Assembly (NCBI GenBank): GCA_964492185.1
Contig: CAZBJH010000007.1
Span: forward strand, 1 to 55,207
Length of the DNA: 55,207 nt
From: JAFGSZ01 sp964492185
GTDB lineage: Bacteria; Bacteroidota; Bacteroidia; Bacteroidales; UBA10428
Direction: 5' to 3'
The position numbers and the translations under genes were made by a program. This document shows positions 54,491 to 55,207 of the stretch, one piece after another. The notes under the pieces are model-generated. The model made no database searches, was not told where the DNA came from, and was given only the letters and a program-made list of their open reading frames with translations. Numbering within the stretch: the stretch's first letter is position 1; each line of letters opens with the position of its first letter.

Positions 54491-55150
54491 ATGAATAAAA
54501 TTGCTGTAGCCTTATTTGACGAACATAAGCTCGTTCAGGAAGGTATTAGCGCTTTACTTGATACAATTGAAGATATTGAAATAATAATAAGTTGTACCAA
54601 CCGTGAAGACTTGGTCAAATCCATTGCCGGAAAAGAGATTCATGTACTGATCATCAATGTTCACTTACCTGATACACCTTTGTTTCCCTTTATAAAATCG
54701 CTTGTTAACAGTTTTCCAAAAGTTAAGATACTTGTGATGTCAGCACACAATAATGAAAAGATCATTCATCAGTCCATTAAAGCCGGGGCACGGGGATTTC
54801 TTGCCGGTGATACCGGTAAAAACGAGCTTATCGAATCCATCTATACATTACGGAATGGCCATGAATACTATAGTTCATCAATTACACACATATTGCTAAA
54901 ACATTATATTCATAATATCAAAAACGAAAAAAAGCATCGGGATAATGATATAACCAATTTGAGCCAGCGTGAACTTGAGATACTCAAACTATGGAGTGAC
55001 AGTAATTCTAACCGGGAGATTGCTGGTAAATTGTTTATCAGCGTAAGAACTGTAGAATCTCATAAAAATCATATCATGCAAAAGCTGAATTTGAAAACAA
55101 ATGTGGACCTAATAAAATTCGCGATAAAAAATAATCTTACCGGTCTGTAA
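54491..55150 (+). CDS. NarL/LuxR-type regulator with degenerate receiver domain
   Basis: This 219-aa protein has a receiver fold (about 3-120) and a LuxR-type HTH (about 155-215; LSQRELEILKLWSDSNSNREIA and TVESHKNHIMQKL). The receiver lacks the phospho-acceptor: HVLIINVHLP has Asn56 where NarL-like proteins have Asp. The conserved Lys is also gone (RGFLAGD, Gly106). The acidic pocket (Asp10, Glu11) and Ser84 remain. It is therefore probably a phosphorylation-independent or ligand-controlled regulator. It follows the giant ATP-grasp protein after 252 bp on the same strand, so regulation linked to that protein is plausible but inferred. Confidence 0.9.
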   Translation: MNKIAVALFDEHKLVQEGISALLDTIEDIEIIISCTNREDLVKSIAGKEIHVLIINVHLPDTPLFPFIKSLVNSFPKVKILVMSAHNNEKIIHQSIKAGARGFLAGDTGKNELIESIYTLRNGHEYYSSSITHILLKHYIHNIKNEKKHRDNDITNLSQRELEILKLWSDSNSNREIAGKLFISVRTVESHKNHIMQKLNLKTNVDLIKFAIKNNLTGL

Positions 55151-55156
55151 TATAAT

Positions 55157-55207
55157 TAGAGTCTGTCAATAAACTCTTAGTGTTTGTTCAGAATGTTCGA
55201 GATCAAG
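55157..55207. repeat. Hairpin element family M1, copy 4 (right part beyond window)
   Basis: It starts agagtctgtcaataaa and continues tgttcagaatgttcgagatc, matching the left part of copies 1 and 2 with substitutions. The element runs off the window 6 bp after the regulator's stop codon. Confidence 0.7.

Overview
The window looks like a chromosomal segment of a Bacteroidota polysaccharide degrader, probably class Bacteroidia near the Marinilabiliales/Prolixibacteraceae; that placement is inferred from gene content only. The evidence is a giant hybrid two-component regulator of the Bacteroidetes type, modular secreted glycosidases with a C-terminal tail like the type IX secretion sorting tails, SPII lipoproteins, an AT-rich TAnnTTTG-type promoter ahead of rpsT, and a general lack of Shine-Dalgarno sequences.

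Region 1 (about 0.2-24.7 kb) is a xylan/arabinoxylan utilisation locus with no SusC/SusD pair inside the window. Minus-strand genes, in order of transcription, are a multimodular GH3 (12041-8178), a secreted beta-propeller protein, a GH51 arabinofuranosidase, a second and paralogous GH3, and a CE1-type esterase (1411-239). Divergent from these is a lipoprotein with a six-hairpin-like glycosidase fold (12212-14440), followed by a clearly decayed GH39 beta-xylosidase fossil interrupted by a small repeat element. Next come transposase debris, a 1500-aa GH98 enzyme carrying several carbohydrate-binding modules, and the 1364-aa HTCS sensor/regulator that presumably controls the locus. Together the enzymes could cut a decorated xylan backbone (GH98), release acyl esters (CE1), arabinose (GH51) and xylose (GH3), under HTCS sensing of oligosaccharides.

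Region 2 (24.8-25.4 kb) holds a tRNA-Glu(UUC) with three tandem 161-bp units next to its 3' end. Each unit repeats the last bases of the tRNA, a terminator hairpin and a tRNA T-arm-like sequence.

Region 3 (25.5-49.2 kb) is largely housekeeping: an M3 peptidase, two L,D-transpeptidase-fold proteins that converge with an 8-bp overlap, rpsT, radC, folK, sppA, lpxK overlapping a purine nucleoside phosphorylase, an MFS transporter, a CPBP protease, a lamin-tail protein, asd and hflX, plus several proteins of unknown function. A frameshifted remnant of a lactonase-like propeller gene lies between asd and hflX.

Region 4 (49.6-55.2 kb) holds the most unusual genes. One is a 1539-aa protein with four tandem repeats of about 129 aa, two receiver-like domains and a PPDK/PEP-synthase ATP-grasp domain but no phospho-histidine swivel domain. 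It is followed by a NarL/LuxR-type regulator whose receiver has lost the phospho-acceptor Asp and the conserved Lys.

At least three families of short non-coding repeats are scattered through the window. One has terminal inverted repeats near AGTCYGTCYATAAAGT and an internal hairpin whose stems covary between copies, and copies of it lie at both ends of the window.
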